This document shows positions 18,949-28,209 of a DNA stretch of 60,277 nt, in pieces. Source of the stretch: Candidatus Thorarchaeota archaeon (lineage in GTDB: Archaea > Asgardarchaeota > Thorarchaeia > Thorarchaeales > Thorarchaeaceae); NCBI GenBank assembly GCA_003345545.1, contig PRDH01000028.1:1-60277 (forward strand), written 5' to 3'. Numbering within the stretch: position 1 is the first letter of the stretch; each line of letters begins with the position of its first letter. Under the pieces are notes generated by a model. The model saw nothing but the letters and a program-made list of their open reading frames with translations, had not been told where the DNA came from and searched no databases. A program made the translations under genes and the position numbers.

Positions 18949-19171
18949 TCAGAAAGACCTCGGCAGCAGCATTTGTTTGTGAACCGCTACATGATGGGCA
19001 AACGAATTTCGGGCCTTGAACCAGACCTGAGAGGACAGCTGGTCGATCAGTATTATGAGAAGATCCAAGTTGAGGACCTTTGAGGGATGATTGCACAATA
19101 GAGCAAGATGCGTCATGCTACTGCCTTGCGGATGCTGAAGCCATACATTGGTAGGGGTTTCTCCCAGAACT

Positions 19172-19179
19172 GTTAAATC
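19172..19179 (+). promoter_or_regulatory. TATA-like element of the small GTPase gene
   Basis: GTTAAATC about 49 bases before ATG 19221 would start the transcript near 19200. That excludes the GTG at 19200 and leaves an AGGAAGGA ribosome site in the leader. The rest of the 272-base gap after 18948 holds no convincing gene. Confidence 0.45.
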
Positions 19180-19220
19180 TCACTTTCAGGGTACAGTATG
19201 TGGCACAGGAAGGACCGCAC

Positions 19221-19769
19221 ATGATTGAAGCCGGGTCTGATTATGTCCTCAAGATGGTCGCATTGGGTGACGGTGCAGTCGGGAAGACCAGCTGCATCAT
19301 GCGATACACTGAGAACAGATTCGGTGAGCAGTACAAGGCGACCATAGGGACCAGCATTGCAGTCAAGAACGTCGTAGTGGAGATCGAGGGCAGGGCCCGA
19401 ACTGCGCAGATTGTCCTCTGGGACCTTGCAGGGCAGCCCACATACAGGGACCTGCGGCAAAGGTACATGGTCGGCTCATCGATGGCATTCCTAGTATATG
19501 ATGTGACACGGCCAAGCACCTTCCTCAGTCTCGATGACTGGTATAAGAATTTCCGCAAAGTCTGCCCAGATGCCATTGTCGCACTCGTGGCAAACAAGGT
19601 TGATAGAGAAGACAGGTTAGTGCCGACTGAAGCAGGCGAAATGCTTCAGAAATGGCTTGGCGTGTTGTACCTGGAAACGTCAGCCCTTACCGGACAGAAT
19701 ATCAACGCACTCTTTGAGAAATGCGCAGAGTTGGCAATCAAGCGGGAACTGGAAAAGGAGATATTGTAG
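19221..19769 (+). CDS. Rab/Ras-like small GTPase
   Basis: A 182-residue protein with all five G motifs of the Ras superfamily: P-loop GDGAVGKTS (residues 16-24), switch-I threonine in KATIGTS (41), switch-II WDLAGQ with the catalytic glutamine (67-72), NKVD (125-128) and ETSAL (152-156). It fits best with the Rab/Ras-type GTPases that are abundant in Asgard archaea and relate to eukaryotic trafficking regulators. The C-terminus is acidic-basic (KRELEKEIL) and has no cysteine for prenylation, so membrane attachment would need a partner. The ATG at 19221 has AGGAAGGA upstream. It is convergent with the respiratory operon. Confidence 0.92.
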   Translation: MIEAGSDYVLKMVALGDGAVGKTSCIMRYTENRFGEQYKATIGTSIAVKNVVVEIEGRARTAQIVLWDLAGQPTYRDLRQRYMVGSSMAFLVYDVTRPSTFLSLDDWYKNFRKVCPDAIVALVANKVDREDRLVPTEAGEMLQKWLGVLYLETSALTGQNINALFEKCAELAIKRELEKEIL

Positions 19770-19835
19770 GGGCTCCTATGTAGATGTATACTGCGTCTTG
19801 CATCCTAGTTCTGCTTTCAATTATGCGTGATGTTG

Positions 19836-21353
19836 CTACGGGTAGAATGTCTGAGCCGCTTGAAATGCGTAATCGAGTACTAGGTTTGGCAGGATAAACA
19901 ACAGGAGTACAACGAATACGCAAATGCCTGCTGAGAGCATTGAGGATCGTGGCATACACAGCTTCGTATCATTGGCTGGATCCAGCATGTAGGAGTACTT
20001 CAAGACACGGAGGTAATAGCCTAGAGAAAAGACTGAGTTCAGGAGGCCCACTAAAGCCAGCCACCACATGCCTGCAACAATTGCACTCTGGAATACAACT
20101 AGCTTTGACCAGAAACCGACACCGACTGGCAGACCGGCCAAAGAAAGCATCAGGATTGCAAGCATTGCTGACGCCATCGGAGCCTTCTTGCTGAGCCCAG
20201 CCAGATCGTCGTAGGTTATCCGTCTTGCTAATGTAAGGGACATCGCCCATACGAGAATGAATGCCGCTGTCTTCATGATGGAATGGGCGAAGGCAAAGAA
20301 GACTGCCGATGCCATTCCAATTTCATTTCCTGCAGCGATGCCAATGAACAAGTAGCCCATCATTGCAATGCTTGAGTAGGCAAGCATTCTCATAATGTCC
20401 TTCTGAGCTAGTGCAAGCACATTCCCGATGACCATAGTCAGAATTGCAACTCCAGCTATCAACGGAGCCCACTCCGTCTTAGCAACGAAGAAAGCAATCA
20501 TGAGAATTCTCATGAGAGCACTCACGCCGGTCTTCTTTGACCCGCCAGCTAGATACGCAGTAACACTTCCGTCAGCACTGGCGTACGCATCTGGCACCCA
20601 TTGCCACCCAGGAAAGATGCCTACCTTGAATCCAAATGATACAATGAAGAGGACCATGGCCAGGAGCAGCGTATAGGCCGAAGACTCGCTTCCGACTGGA
20701 GTTGCCCAAAGGTTTGTGATGTAGATCCTGATTGCCTGCAGATCCGTAGAGCCCGTAACCCCCAAGGTGAGAGCAATGCCTAGTAGCATGAGAGCAGTTG
20801 CCAACAGACCCATCACGAAGTACTTCAGCGCACCATCTACAGCCTCCCTGTGAGGGCCAAGTGCGACTAATACATAGGTGGGTGTAGACATTAGCTCCCA
20901 AGCAATAAACAGGGCGACGAGATCGGTTGCCATGACGACCCACAGAGCTCCTGCGAATGAGATGAGAAGCAGAAAGTTATAGGTCCCCTTGTCTCCGCCC
21001 CATACACTCGATGACATCAGGACCAGGAAGGCCACAACTAGCACAATGTAGATGAAGATGTCACTGAAAGCATTTCGAACAAAGAGCGTTCCAAAGGAAT
21101 AGCCTGGCATTGTCTCTGGAATTGTCTCTGGATTGAGCAAGACCATCTCAAGTGTTGCAAGAACTACACCAACGAAGCTGACACCGAGGGGATTGTATCT
21201 AAGACCAATTACCAATGCCAGTATTGCGAAAAGCACCAGGGTTATCGCTGGGAGCGACATAATCCAACCATCAGGAACGAAAGCTAGGATTGCATCTGTC
21301 AATCCGGAGAAGACACTTCGCAAGAAACTCGCAATCAAGTCTAGTTGCATCAT
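19836..21353 (-). CDS. nuoN: Complex I antiporter-like subunit N
   Basis: A 505-residue membrane protein of about 14 helices, the NuoN/FpoN subunit. It has the TM5 glutamate (FIAWELMSTPTYVL), the TM7 lysine (FGFKVGIFPGWQWVPDAY) and lysines in the broken TM8 (GGSKKTGVSALM), as expected of a proton channel. It is the last gene of the operon. The ATG at 21353 overlaps the stop of subunit M as TGATG, with GGGAGGT eight bases upstream, so translation is coupled. An upstream in-frame TTG would give one extra residue. Confidence 0.92.
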   Translation of the reverse strand: MMQLDLIASFLRSVFSGLTDAILAFVPDGWIMSLPAITLVLFAILALVIGLRYNPLGVSFVGVVLATLEMVLLNPETIPETMPGYSFGTLFVRNAFSDIFIYIVLVVAFLVLMSSSVWGGDKGTYNFLLLISFAGALWVVMATDLVALFIAWELMSTPTYVLVALGPHREAVDGALKYFVMGLLATALMLLGIALTLGVTGSTDLQAIRIYITNLWATPVGSESSAYTLLLAMVLFIVSFGFKVGIFPGWQWVPDAYASADGSVTAYLAGGSKKTGVSALMRILMIAFFVAKTEWAPLIAGVAILTMVIGNVLALAQKDIMRMLAYSSIAMMGYLFIGIAAGNEIGMASAVFFAFAHSIMKTAAFILVWAMSLTLARRITYDDLAGLSKKAPMASAMLAILMLSLAGLPVGVGFWSKLVVFQSAIVAGMWWLALVGLLNSVFSLGYYLRVLKYSYMLDPANDTKLCMPRSSMLSAGICVFVVLLLFILPNLVLDYAFQAAQTFYP

Positions 21354-22924
21354 CAAGGCATACCTCCCAGGAGCATCTGTTCGATAACTGGTTGTATTAC
21401 TCCGAGAATCAAGTCAGGCCATATTCCAAGCAAGATGACAGGAATCAGCATCAGTGTTGGCGCGACCAGGTCGTTCCAGGAGGCCTCAGAGACCTCCACT
21501 TGAGGGTCAGGGTCGCTGAACACGATTCTGTTCAGCATCCACAGCATGTAGCCCACCGTGAGAAAGATGCCAAAGGCAATCAGTGCCGACAGGGGGTATA
21601 TCACAATAGCTCCAAAGATGACCAGTGCTTCAGCAATAAAGCCACTAAAGCCAGGTAGACCAAAAGCTGCGAGCGTGGCGATTATCAACACTCCAGAGAG
21701 GTGCGGTGCTTTCGTCATAAGACCCTTGACATTGGGAATCTCTCTCGTCCCTGCGCTGTATTTGAGCTGACCTGCAACAATGAACATCACGGATATGATC
21801 GTGCCATGAGAGAACATCATAAATATTGAACCCTGAACAGCCAAGTTTGCTGCTGCCTGGATTGCAGGATCGGGGGAGTTGTAGCCAGCAGCATAGGCAG
21901 CAACACCAAGTAGGACCCAAGCCATATGATTGATCGAGGTGTACGCGACAAGGCTCTTCATGTCAGTCTGAGCAAGTGCAGTGAAAGCAGCATAGATGCA
22001 CGTAAAGACAGCAACGACTGCAAACGGAATGGCCAGTCGTGCCATAGCCTCAGGTACCATCCACAGGCCAAGACGGATGAATGCATACCCTCCCATCTTT
22101 AGCAGGATTCCTGCAAGAATGACAGAGCCTGGTGTCGGAGCCTTCACATGTGCCCATGGAAGCCAGTTGTGAAGAGGAAATACGGGCAACTTCACACCAG
22201 CACCCACAAAGAGAGCAAGGGCGAATCCAATCTGAACGGTTGGATCGAGTCCAACGTTGCGTAGCGCGACCATATCGAAGGTGGGTACATGATCGACCGT
22301 GAAGTTGGAGGACATGAAGTAGAGATAGAAGAAGCCCACCAACATCACAGCAGAGCCGAGATGTGTGTAGATGAAGAACTTGATTGAGGCGTGTCTACTA
22401 CCTTCCTCGCCCCACCTGCCAATGATGAAGAACATGGGCACTAGGACAAGTTCCCAGAATACGAAGAATCCAATCAAATCAAATGAAACAAAGACTCCCA
22501 GCAGCCCTGTCTGAAGCAGAAGAAACAGAGCGTAGTAGACATTTGCAGAGTCCTTGATGTGATTCGACCCGATGGCTGCAATCCACACAACGAGGGCGGA
22601 AAGCAGAACCAAGACCATCGAAATTCCATCGACGCCAAGGATAATCTCAAAGACTGGAGAATCTGTGGTTGTTCCTAGTCGAGCTAAGATATAGCTCCAG
22701 GTGTGGCTCAGACCGCCTGGGGCTGGACCTACTGATGGAGTGCCCAGCATCAGTAGTACGGAGAGACCCAGCTCTAGAGTTGTGATGACCAGCGTGATGG
22801 CTCGCGCTCCCTTGTTTCCGAGGAGATAGGCGAGGAATGCGCCACCTAGAGGCATCACAAGCATTAGGACAAGGATGTTCAATGGAAGACTACTGATAAG
22901 ACTCGTGGCAAAGTCCAGCTGCAT
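21353..22924 (-). CDS. nuoM: Complex I antiporter-like subunit M
   Basis: A 523-residue NuoM-type subunit, about 14 membrane helices. It has FFVFWELVLVPMFF (TM5 glutamate), GVKLPVFPLHNWLPWAHVKAPT (TM7 lysine and the classic M signature), LAGILLKMGGYAFIRLG (TM8 lysine) and MMFSHGTIISVMF in the later half, where typical M subunits also lack the lysine of L. This is the canonical M; the second M-type subunit is at 25128-26624. It starts two bases after the stop of L. Confidence 0.92.
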   Translation of the reverse strand: MQLDFATSLISSLPLNILVLMLVMPLGGAFLAYLLGNKGARAITLVITTLELGLSVLLMLGTPSVGPAPGGLSHTWSYILARLGTTTDSPVFEIILGVDGISMVLVLLSALVVWIAAIGSNHIKDSANVYYALFLLLQTGLLGVFVSFDLIGFFVFWELVLVPMFFIIGRWGEEGSRHASIKFFIYTHLGSAVMLVGFFYLYFMSSNFTVDHVPTFDMVALRNVGLDPTVQIGFALALFVGAGVKLPVFPLHNWLPWAHVKAPTPGSVILAGILLKMGGYAFIRLGLWMVPEAMARLAIPFAVVAVFTCIYAAFTALAQTDMKSLVAYTSINHMAWVLLGVAAYAAGYNSPDPAIQAAANLAVQGSIFMMFSHGTIISVMFIVAGQLKYSAGTREIPNVKGLMTKAPHLSGVLIIATLAAFGLPGFSGFIAEALVIFGAIVIYPLSALIAFGIFLTVGYMLWMLNRIVFSDPDPQVEVSEASWNDLVAPTLMLIPVILLGIWPDLILGVIQPVIEQMLLGGMP

Positions 22925-25117
22925 CTAGAGTACCCCCATTGCTAGAAGGCCGATGACTATCAAGAGGCCAATGCCAAAGATCACCACACTTACGTAATCA
23001 TTGATTCGCCCGGTCTGCGTTTCCAGTCCTATCTCTGAAGCCTCCACGCTCCTAGTTGAAACCCCCTCTGCAAAACCATCAATGATATTGTCATCAAACC
23101 AGCGAATCTTTCTTGAAAGGGTCTGCGCAGTACCAGCAGATTTGAAGTCAATCCCATCGATTACGGGATCATCGACTTGGACTCGCCAGGCATCTGCGAA
23201 GCGGAGGAGCTTGTTTACGAACCAGTAGTAGGACTCATTGATGTACCATCGATGCCTCAGAAGGTTGTACAGCTTCCGGCGAACACCATTATCAGGAATA
23301 ACTGAGTTTGGTCTATCTGCATTCTTTATGTAAATTCGATACGCAGGTACTCCGCCAAGAAGGAGAGCGCCAATAGTGATCGCGAACGGGACAACTCCAG
23401 GCATTGTGAACTTGGCGATAGTCATCTCCCAGAGTGTTCCTATCAATAGCTCTGGAGTCATCGGTCCTTCTTGGAGAATGATTGCTTGAATAAAGGGAAA
23501 CACAAGGAATGCAATTATCGTGAATCCTGCGAGGATATACAACGGAACCATCATAGCAGGACCGGGGTCATGAGGACTCGTGTGATGTTCTTCTTCTTGA
23601 TGTTCCGGCTCCTTTCCATGAAAGACTATTCCCATGAGCCTTATGCTGTAGAAGATAGTACATGCTGCGGCAAACACTGCAAGGCCGAACAGCAGAATGC
23701 CAAATGAATACTCGACAGCTAACTCGTAGGTGTACTCTATAATGGAGTCCTTGGACCAGAAACCAGATAGCGGTGGAATGCCCGCAAGTGCAAGCACACC
23801 AATCAGCATGACTCGATAGGTCCGAGGCATGCTCTTCTTCAGACCTCCCATATTGGACATATACTTCGTATGGACTACATGAATGACGCCGCCAGCGGCA
23901 AGGAAGAGAAGGGCTTTGAAGGCACCATGGGAAACAACATGAAGCACACCGCTGAGATATGCCTGATCGAAGTGACCATTCACAGCGAGGATTCCGCCTG
24001 TGCCAATTGCCAGAATCATGTAGCCTAGCTGACTCAGAGTTGAGAAGGCAAGGACCTGCTTGAGCTCGTTCGAAACCATGCCCATTGTAGCTGTCATAAA
24101 AGCAGTAATCGCTCCGACGACTGCAACAATGATGAAGAATGTGATGGCCATCTCGATACCGAAAGTCTGTAGCGGCGCAAAGCCAGGTCCTGCGCGAATT
24201 TCATGAGCTGGGGTTGCAGTAGCATTTACAATGGTCACCAGGAAACGAGCAGTGATATACACACCAGCCTTAACCATAGTCGCAGCATGAATCAACGCAG
24301 AGACCGCAGTCGGGCCGCTCATTGCCTCTGGGAGCCACACCTGCAGGGGAACCTGACCAGACTTTCCTATGGCACCTGCAAAGATGAGGATGAGCGCAGG
24401 TAGCAGGAGACCCCAGTTCGCCATCGTACCCCACCAATTATTGATATTGTTGGCAAGGTCTGTGAACAGGAAGGAACCAGTGAACGTGAAGAGCAGGAGA
24501 ATGCCGCCCAGCATCAAGGCGTCGCCAACCCTTGTAACGATGAAGGCCTTCGTGCCGCAGTGAGTGTTGTATTCGCCCTCTGTCTCGAATTGCAGCAAAG
24601 GATTACTCTGTTGATAGCCCATGGGATCTTGTTCCGGCCTGTTCCGCTTGTCATTCCAGAAACCAATGAGACCATAGCTGCATAGGCCCATGATCTCCCA
24701 ACCTATGAAAGCAATCAGCAGGGATCCGCTCAGGACTAGAGTCAGCATTCCTCCTCCGAACAAGAGCATCAGGAAGAAGAATCTGTTTCTATCGGCTTCA
24801 TGAGCCATGTACTCAGTGCTGTACACATAGATGAGAAAACACAGCGTGCTTGATAGAATGGCCATGATCACGGAGAGCGGGTCGAGGAGCATCTCGAAGG
24901 GAACATAGAGACCTGGGATATTGATCCACTCATAATGTGGCATGTGCTCTATGCCTAGGTCTGGAAGAAGGGACCAACATAGCACCATTGTCATGCCCAT
25001 CAATATAGCTGGCGTCCAGTCACGGAGCCTTATGCTGAATCTTCCCACAAGTGGCACCAACAGTGATCCAGCCAGAGGAATGACGAGGATTAGATAATAG
25101 GGTAGACCAAGTAACAT
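22925..25117 (-). CDS. nuoL: Complex I antiporter-like subunit L with a long lateral helix
   Basis: About 730 residues, longer than usual (E. coli L is 613). Core motifs are present: FIGWEIMGLCSYGLIGFW (TM5), GKSGQVPLQVWLPEAMSGPT (TM7), SALIHAATMVKAGVY (TM8) and SHGAFKALLFLAAG (TM12). Extra length lies in two loops and in the C-terminal amphipathic helix, where two DD-x-x-IDG motifs occur 26 residues apart (about 649 and 675) before the last membrane helix. A longer lateral helix fits a complex with one extra antiporter-like subunit. The ATG at 25117 is preceded by GAGGTGA; GTG 25126 is an alternative. Confidence 0.92.
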   Translation of the reverse strand: MLLGLPYYLILVIPLAGSLLVPLVGRFSIRLRDWTPAILMGMTMVLCWSLLPDLGIEHMPHYEWINIPGLYVPFEMLLDPLSVIMAILSSTLCFLIYVYSTEYMAHEADRNRFFFLMLLFGGGMLTLVLSGSLLIAFIGWEIMGLCSYGLIGFWNDKRNRPEQDPMGYQQSNPLLQFETEGEYNTHCGTKAFIVTRVGDALMLGGILLLFTFTGSFLFTDLANNINNWWGTMANWGLLLPALILIFAGAIGKSGQVPLQVWLPEAMSGPTAVSALIHAATMVKAGVYITARFLVTIVNATATPAHEIRAGPGFAPLQTFGIEMAITFFIIVAVVGAITAFMTATMGMVSNELKQVLAFSTLSQLGYMILAIGTGGILAVNGHFDQAYLSGVLHVVSHGAFKALLFLAAGGVIHVVHTKYMSNMGGLKKSMPRTYRVMLIGVLALAGIPPLSGFWSKDSIIEYTYELAVEYSFGILLFGLAVFAAACTIFYSIRLMGIVFHGKEPEHQEEEHHTSPHDPGPAMMVPLYILAGFTIIAFLVFPFIQAIILQEGPMTPELLIGTLWEMTIAKFTMPGVVPFAITIGALLLGGVPAYRIYIKNADRPNSVIPDNGVRRKLYNLLRHRWYINESYYWFVNKLLRFADAWRVQVDDPVIDGIDFKSAGTAQTLSRKIRWFDDNIIDGFAEGVSTRSVEASEIGLETQTGRINDYVSVVIFGIGLLIVIGLLAMGVL

Positions 25118-25127
25118 CTGACTCACC

Positions 25128-26624
25128 TCATGGGCCGAACACGCCTGAAAACACCGGGACTATGACATCGAGTGCCAAGCTCGGGAATATTCCAAAGATT
25201 ACAATGAGAACGCCAAGGATCACCATCGGGATGGTCATTGATCGAGGACTCTCCTTCACTTCCTCAAGAGACTCCGGATGCGCACCCAAGAACACGCGCC
25301 AGAAGAATCGCAGCATGTAGGCAGCACTCAGAATCGAGCTTGATGCTGCAATAATGGCCAGAAGTAGAAAGCTCATGTTGAGCTCCGCACCGGGAATCGG
25401 AATCGCTGCTTGGAAGCCTCCCAGAAACATCATCCATTCACTTGCAAAACCCGAGAGGGGAGGGCTGCCCGCAATGCTCATCATTCCTATCGCTGCCGCA
25501 AATGCAGTGATAGGCATCTTGTTGGAGAGACCACCCATCTTCTTGATGTCGCGAAGACCTGTCTGATGTATGACCGCACCGGCAGACATGAACAACAGCC
25601 CCTTGGAGAAAGCATGGTTGATGAGATGAAACATTCCACCAGATACGCCTGCAATTGTTGCAGTGCCCAGAGCGAAGAGCACGTACCCCATCTGTGAAAC
25701 AGATGAATATGCAAGGAGTCTCTTGATGTCTACCTGGGCAAGAGCCATGAAACCGCCGTAGAAAACTGTGATAACACCAAGTGTTGCTATGTAGAGGGCA
25801 AACTGACTTGCGACGACATCCAGAGTCAGTGTACCAAATCGTACGAGAGCATAGGCACCTGTCTCAATCATCGCACCGGACAGGAGAACAGAGATTGGAG
25901 TAGGTGCCTCTGCATGAACCGGTGGAAGCCACCAATGGATCGGAAACACTGCCATCTTGACTAGGAAGCCAGCAGCAAGCAGTATGAAGATAATCTTGAA
26001 TATCAGGTCTCCACTCGCCCCAAGGTTTGCCAGTACAAAAGATCCACCACCGTTGGCGTATAGCAATCCGAATCCAATAAGGATACAGACTGCACCGGAC
26101 TGGGTATAGAGCCAGAACTTGAGAGCTGTGCGCTTTCGAGTTTCTGGAAGTCCCCAGAAGAGGATGAGGAAATAGCTGGGGACAAGCATGATTTCCCATG
26201 CAATGAAGAATTCTATTAGGTTAGTTGCAAGTGTCACCCAAATCATGCCCATGATGAAGAAGAGCTGATTGGCGAAGAAGGTCGGTTTGTGTTCTGTGTG
26301 TTCAGTGTACCCTACTGCATACACCACTGATAGGAATCCGAGCACAACGACTGCGAGGGTGATGGGAAATGCTACGGGGTCAAGAAAGAGCCCGAACGGC
26401 TCTAGAAGTGTCGACCAGACATATGTCTCCTCTGAGAAGCCTTCGGTCATCAGCTCGTAGAAGGGCTCTATCATCAAAGCAGAGCCTGCAAGAGATACAC
26501 CAGTGGCAATCTTTCCCGCGCTATTACTGATTCTATTCTTGAAGACGTAGATGAGGAGTGCTCCTATGAACATGACAGCTAGAGAGAGCGCCATGAAGGG
26601 GAACTCAGAGAGGAAGGTCTGCAT
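25128..26624 (-). CDS. Second M-type antiporter-like subunit (M')
   Basis: A 498-residue membrane protein of the NuoM/MrpD family, about 14 helices. It keeps the TM5 glutamate (FFIAWEIMLVPSYF) and TM7 lysine (FLVKMAVFPIHWWLPPVHAEAPT). At the TM8 lysine position it reads SGAMIETGAYALVRF, with Glu/Thr where M and L have lysine. In the later half it has NHAFSKGLLF, as in L. It is therefore not a simple copy of the M at 21353-22924. The ATG at 26624 overlaps the NuoI stop as TAATG and has AAGGAGGT seven bases upstream, so the longer frame to 26648 is not needed. Confidence 0.88.
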   Translation of the reverse strand: MQTFLSEFPFMALSLAVMFIGALLIYVFKNRISNSAGKIATGVSLAGSALMIEPFYELMTEGFSEETYVWSTLLEPFGLFLDPVAFPITLAVVVLGFLSVVYAVGYTEHTEHKPTFFANQLFFIMGMIWVTLATNLIEFFIAWEIMLVPSYFLILFWGLPETRKRTALKFWLYTQSGAVCILIGFGLLYANGGGSFVLANLGASGDLIFKIIFILLAAGFLVKMAVFPIHWWLPPVHAEAPTPISVLLSGAMIETGAYALVRFGTLTLDVVASQFALYIATLGVITVFYGGFMALAQVDIKRLLAYSSVSQMGYVLFALGTATIAGVSGGMFHLINHAFSKGLLFMSAGAVIHQTGLRDIKKMGGLSNKMPITAFAAAIGMMSIAGSPPLSGFASEWMMFLGGFQAAIPIPGAELNMSFLLLAIIAASSSILSAAYMLRFFWRVFLGAHPESLEEVKESPRSMTIPMVILGVLIVIFGIFPSLALDVIVPVFSGVFGP

Positions 26625-27055
26625 TACCGGAACCTCCTTCCACGCCACTCAAACGGTTCCCTCTCAAGGGTAGTGATCTTATCCGGCCCGTAAATCAGGT
26701 CTCTTCGATCGCCCTCACTTAGGTCGACGACTGGAGTGTGGAAAAGAGCGTTGAATCGGCAGGCCTCGACACAGTGCCCACAGAAGATGCAACGAGTATA
26801 GTCAAAGTATAGAGCTGCGTCTTTCTCGTACATCTTATCGTCCTTGTCTATTCGTATCGCAACGACTGGGCATGACCTAACGCACTGCGCACACGCTGTG
26901 CAGTTCTGTCGGACATGGATGTGCCTTCCACGTGTCCTCTCCGGATAGATTCTGTCCTCAAATGGGTAGAAGTAAGTGAAGGGTCTCTTGAAGACCTGCC
27001 TGAATGTGTGTTTCAGAATCTTGAAGATGTCACCCAGTACACTGAAGAAACCCAT
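26624..27055 (-). CDS. nuoI: Complex I subunit I (two 4Fe-4S clusters)
   Basis: A 143-residue ferredoxin-like subunit with two complete cluster motifs: C52-x2-C55-x2-C58-x3-C62-P and C89-x2-C92-x2-C95-x3-C99. These correspond to clusters N6a and N6b, which carry electrons from the input module to N2 in NuoB. A short amphipathic N-terminus (FFSVLGDIFKILKHTFRQ) should lie on the membrane near NuoH. It starts four bases after the NuoH stop, with TAGGAGGT as ribosome site. Confidence 0.95.
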   Translation of the reverse strand: MGFFSVLGDIFKILKHTFRQVFKRPFTYFYPFEDRIYPERTRGRHIHVRQNCTACAQCVRSCPVVAIRIDKDDKMYEKDAALYFDYTRCIFCGHCVEACRFNALFHTPVVDLSEGDRRDLIYGPDKITTLEREPFEWRGRRFR

Positions 27056-27058
27056 CGT

Positions 27059-28198
27059 TTATGGACCTCCTAAGGGCAACAATGCTGCCAGTTCAGGTAG
27101 ATAGACTATCGCGAGCATTGCGAATATGACATTCAGTAGCGCAAGAGGGAGCAGATACCTCCAACAATAGTGAACAATCTGGTCCTGTCTAAGTCGCTGG
27201 AATGACGAACTGACAAGTACGAAGAAGAAAAAGGTGATGATGAACTTGATAGTGAAGTTCACTGCACCAGGGAGGAAAGGCAGACCAACAGGCCCTCCCA
27301 AAAAGAGAGCGACGATTATGGCTGAGTAGAGCATCTGCTCAGCGAATTCTGCAAAGTAAGTGAGAGTGAAGTAGATTCCTGTGAACTCAGTCCTCCAGCC
27401 GAAGATGATCTCAGAGTCTGCAACAGGGGCGTCGAATGGGAATACACCTACTGATGCAATGGCTGCAATCAGGAATGTAGCAAGGTTCACAGGCAATACA
27501 ACTGCAAACCAGACAGAAGTCTGTGCTTGGGCGATGCCCATGAGACTCAGAGACCCAGCAAGCATAGCAGGTCCAGCTGAAGAAACAATCATTGGAATCT
27601 CTGCAGCAAACTGATTGTTCGCCGCTCGGAATCCTCCTATGAGTGAGTACTTGCAACCACTGACCCAACCTGCAAGCAATGATACGACAGGAACTGCCGT
27701 CAGGAAGGCGAATACTAGGACAAGACTCACTGAGAGGTCCGAAATGTACCAGAAGTCAAAGTCCCAAGGTATGAAACAGAATGGCAATAGTACAACCACA
27801 AGAAGGAGACAGGGCAGGAACCTGAACATCCAGCGTTTTGCATTATCTGGAATGATGGTTTCCTTTCCTATTAGCTTGATAGCATCGGCGAATAGCTGAA
27901 GTCCTCCATACTTGCCAATATGAAACGGTCCTCGTCTGTCTTGAATGCGACCCCAGAGTTTGCGTGTGAACCACACAGCCCAAATCAGAGTGAGCACTAC
28001 AAAGATCAGACCCGGAAACAAGACGGCTCGAAACAAGAACATGAAGTTCGCTGGTGAGAACACCATTGCCCAGAGCCATTCAATGATGCCCCAGGCCCAG
28101 TAGAAGACACCCAGAACGAGGTTGATTATCCATTGCAGTATGCCGTAGATCCAATCGGGAATCCCTGCAAGCCAAGTGAAGAAGTCGAACTGCAACAT
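27059..28198 (-). CDS. nuoH: Complex I subunit H, divergent
   Basis: A 379-residue membrane subunit with about eight or nine helices that forms much of the quinone tunnel and its link to the membrane arm. The family block around FPFDAP is present, but the preceding Ala-Glu and Arg of typical NuoH (A-E-x-x-R-x-PFDLPEAE) read A-S-V-G-V-F-PFDAPVAD here. Two acidic residues and one arginine are thus lost. An extra hydrophobic N-terminus with several Trp (LAGIPDWIYGILQWI) precedes the usual first helix. The ATG at 28198 is preceded by GGAGGTG; an upstream start at 28225 would overlap NuoD. Confidence 0.88.
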   Translation of the reverse strand: MLQFDFFTWLAGIPDWIYGILQWIINLVLGVFYWAWGIIEWLWAMVFSPANFMFLFRAVLFPGLIFVVLTLIWAVWFTRKLWGRIQDRRGPFHIGKYGGLQLFADAIKLIGKETIIPDNAKRWMFRFLPCLLLVVVLLPFCFIPWDFDFWYISDLSVSLVLVFAFLTAVPVVSLLAGWVSGCKYSLIGGFRAANNQFAAEIPMIVSSAGPAMLAGSLSLMGIAQAQTSVWFAVVLPVNLATFLIAAIASVGVFPFDAPVADSEIIFGWRTEFTGIYFTLTYFAEFAEQMLYSAIIVALFLGGPVGLPFLPGAVNFTIKFIITFFFFVLVSSSFQRLRQDQIVHYCWRYLLPLALLNVIFAMLAIVYLPELAALLPLGGP

Positions 28199-28209
28199 CA
28201 CACCTCCAT

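Noticed and set aside
18977..19084. Small plus-strand frame of 35 codons after the acyl-CoA synthetase
   Set aside because: GTG start without ribosome site, no recognisable features, too short to support.
18905..19096. Minus-strand frame with a CPSC, like half a zinc ribbon
   Set aside because: Only one C-x-x-C, no start signal, and it overlaps the end of the acyl-CoA synthetase gene.
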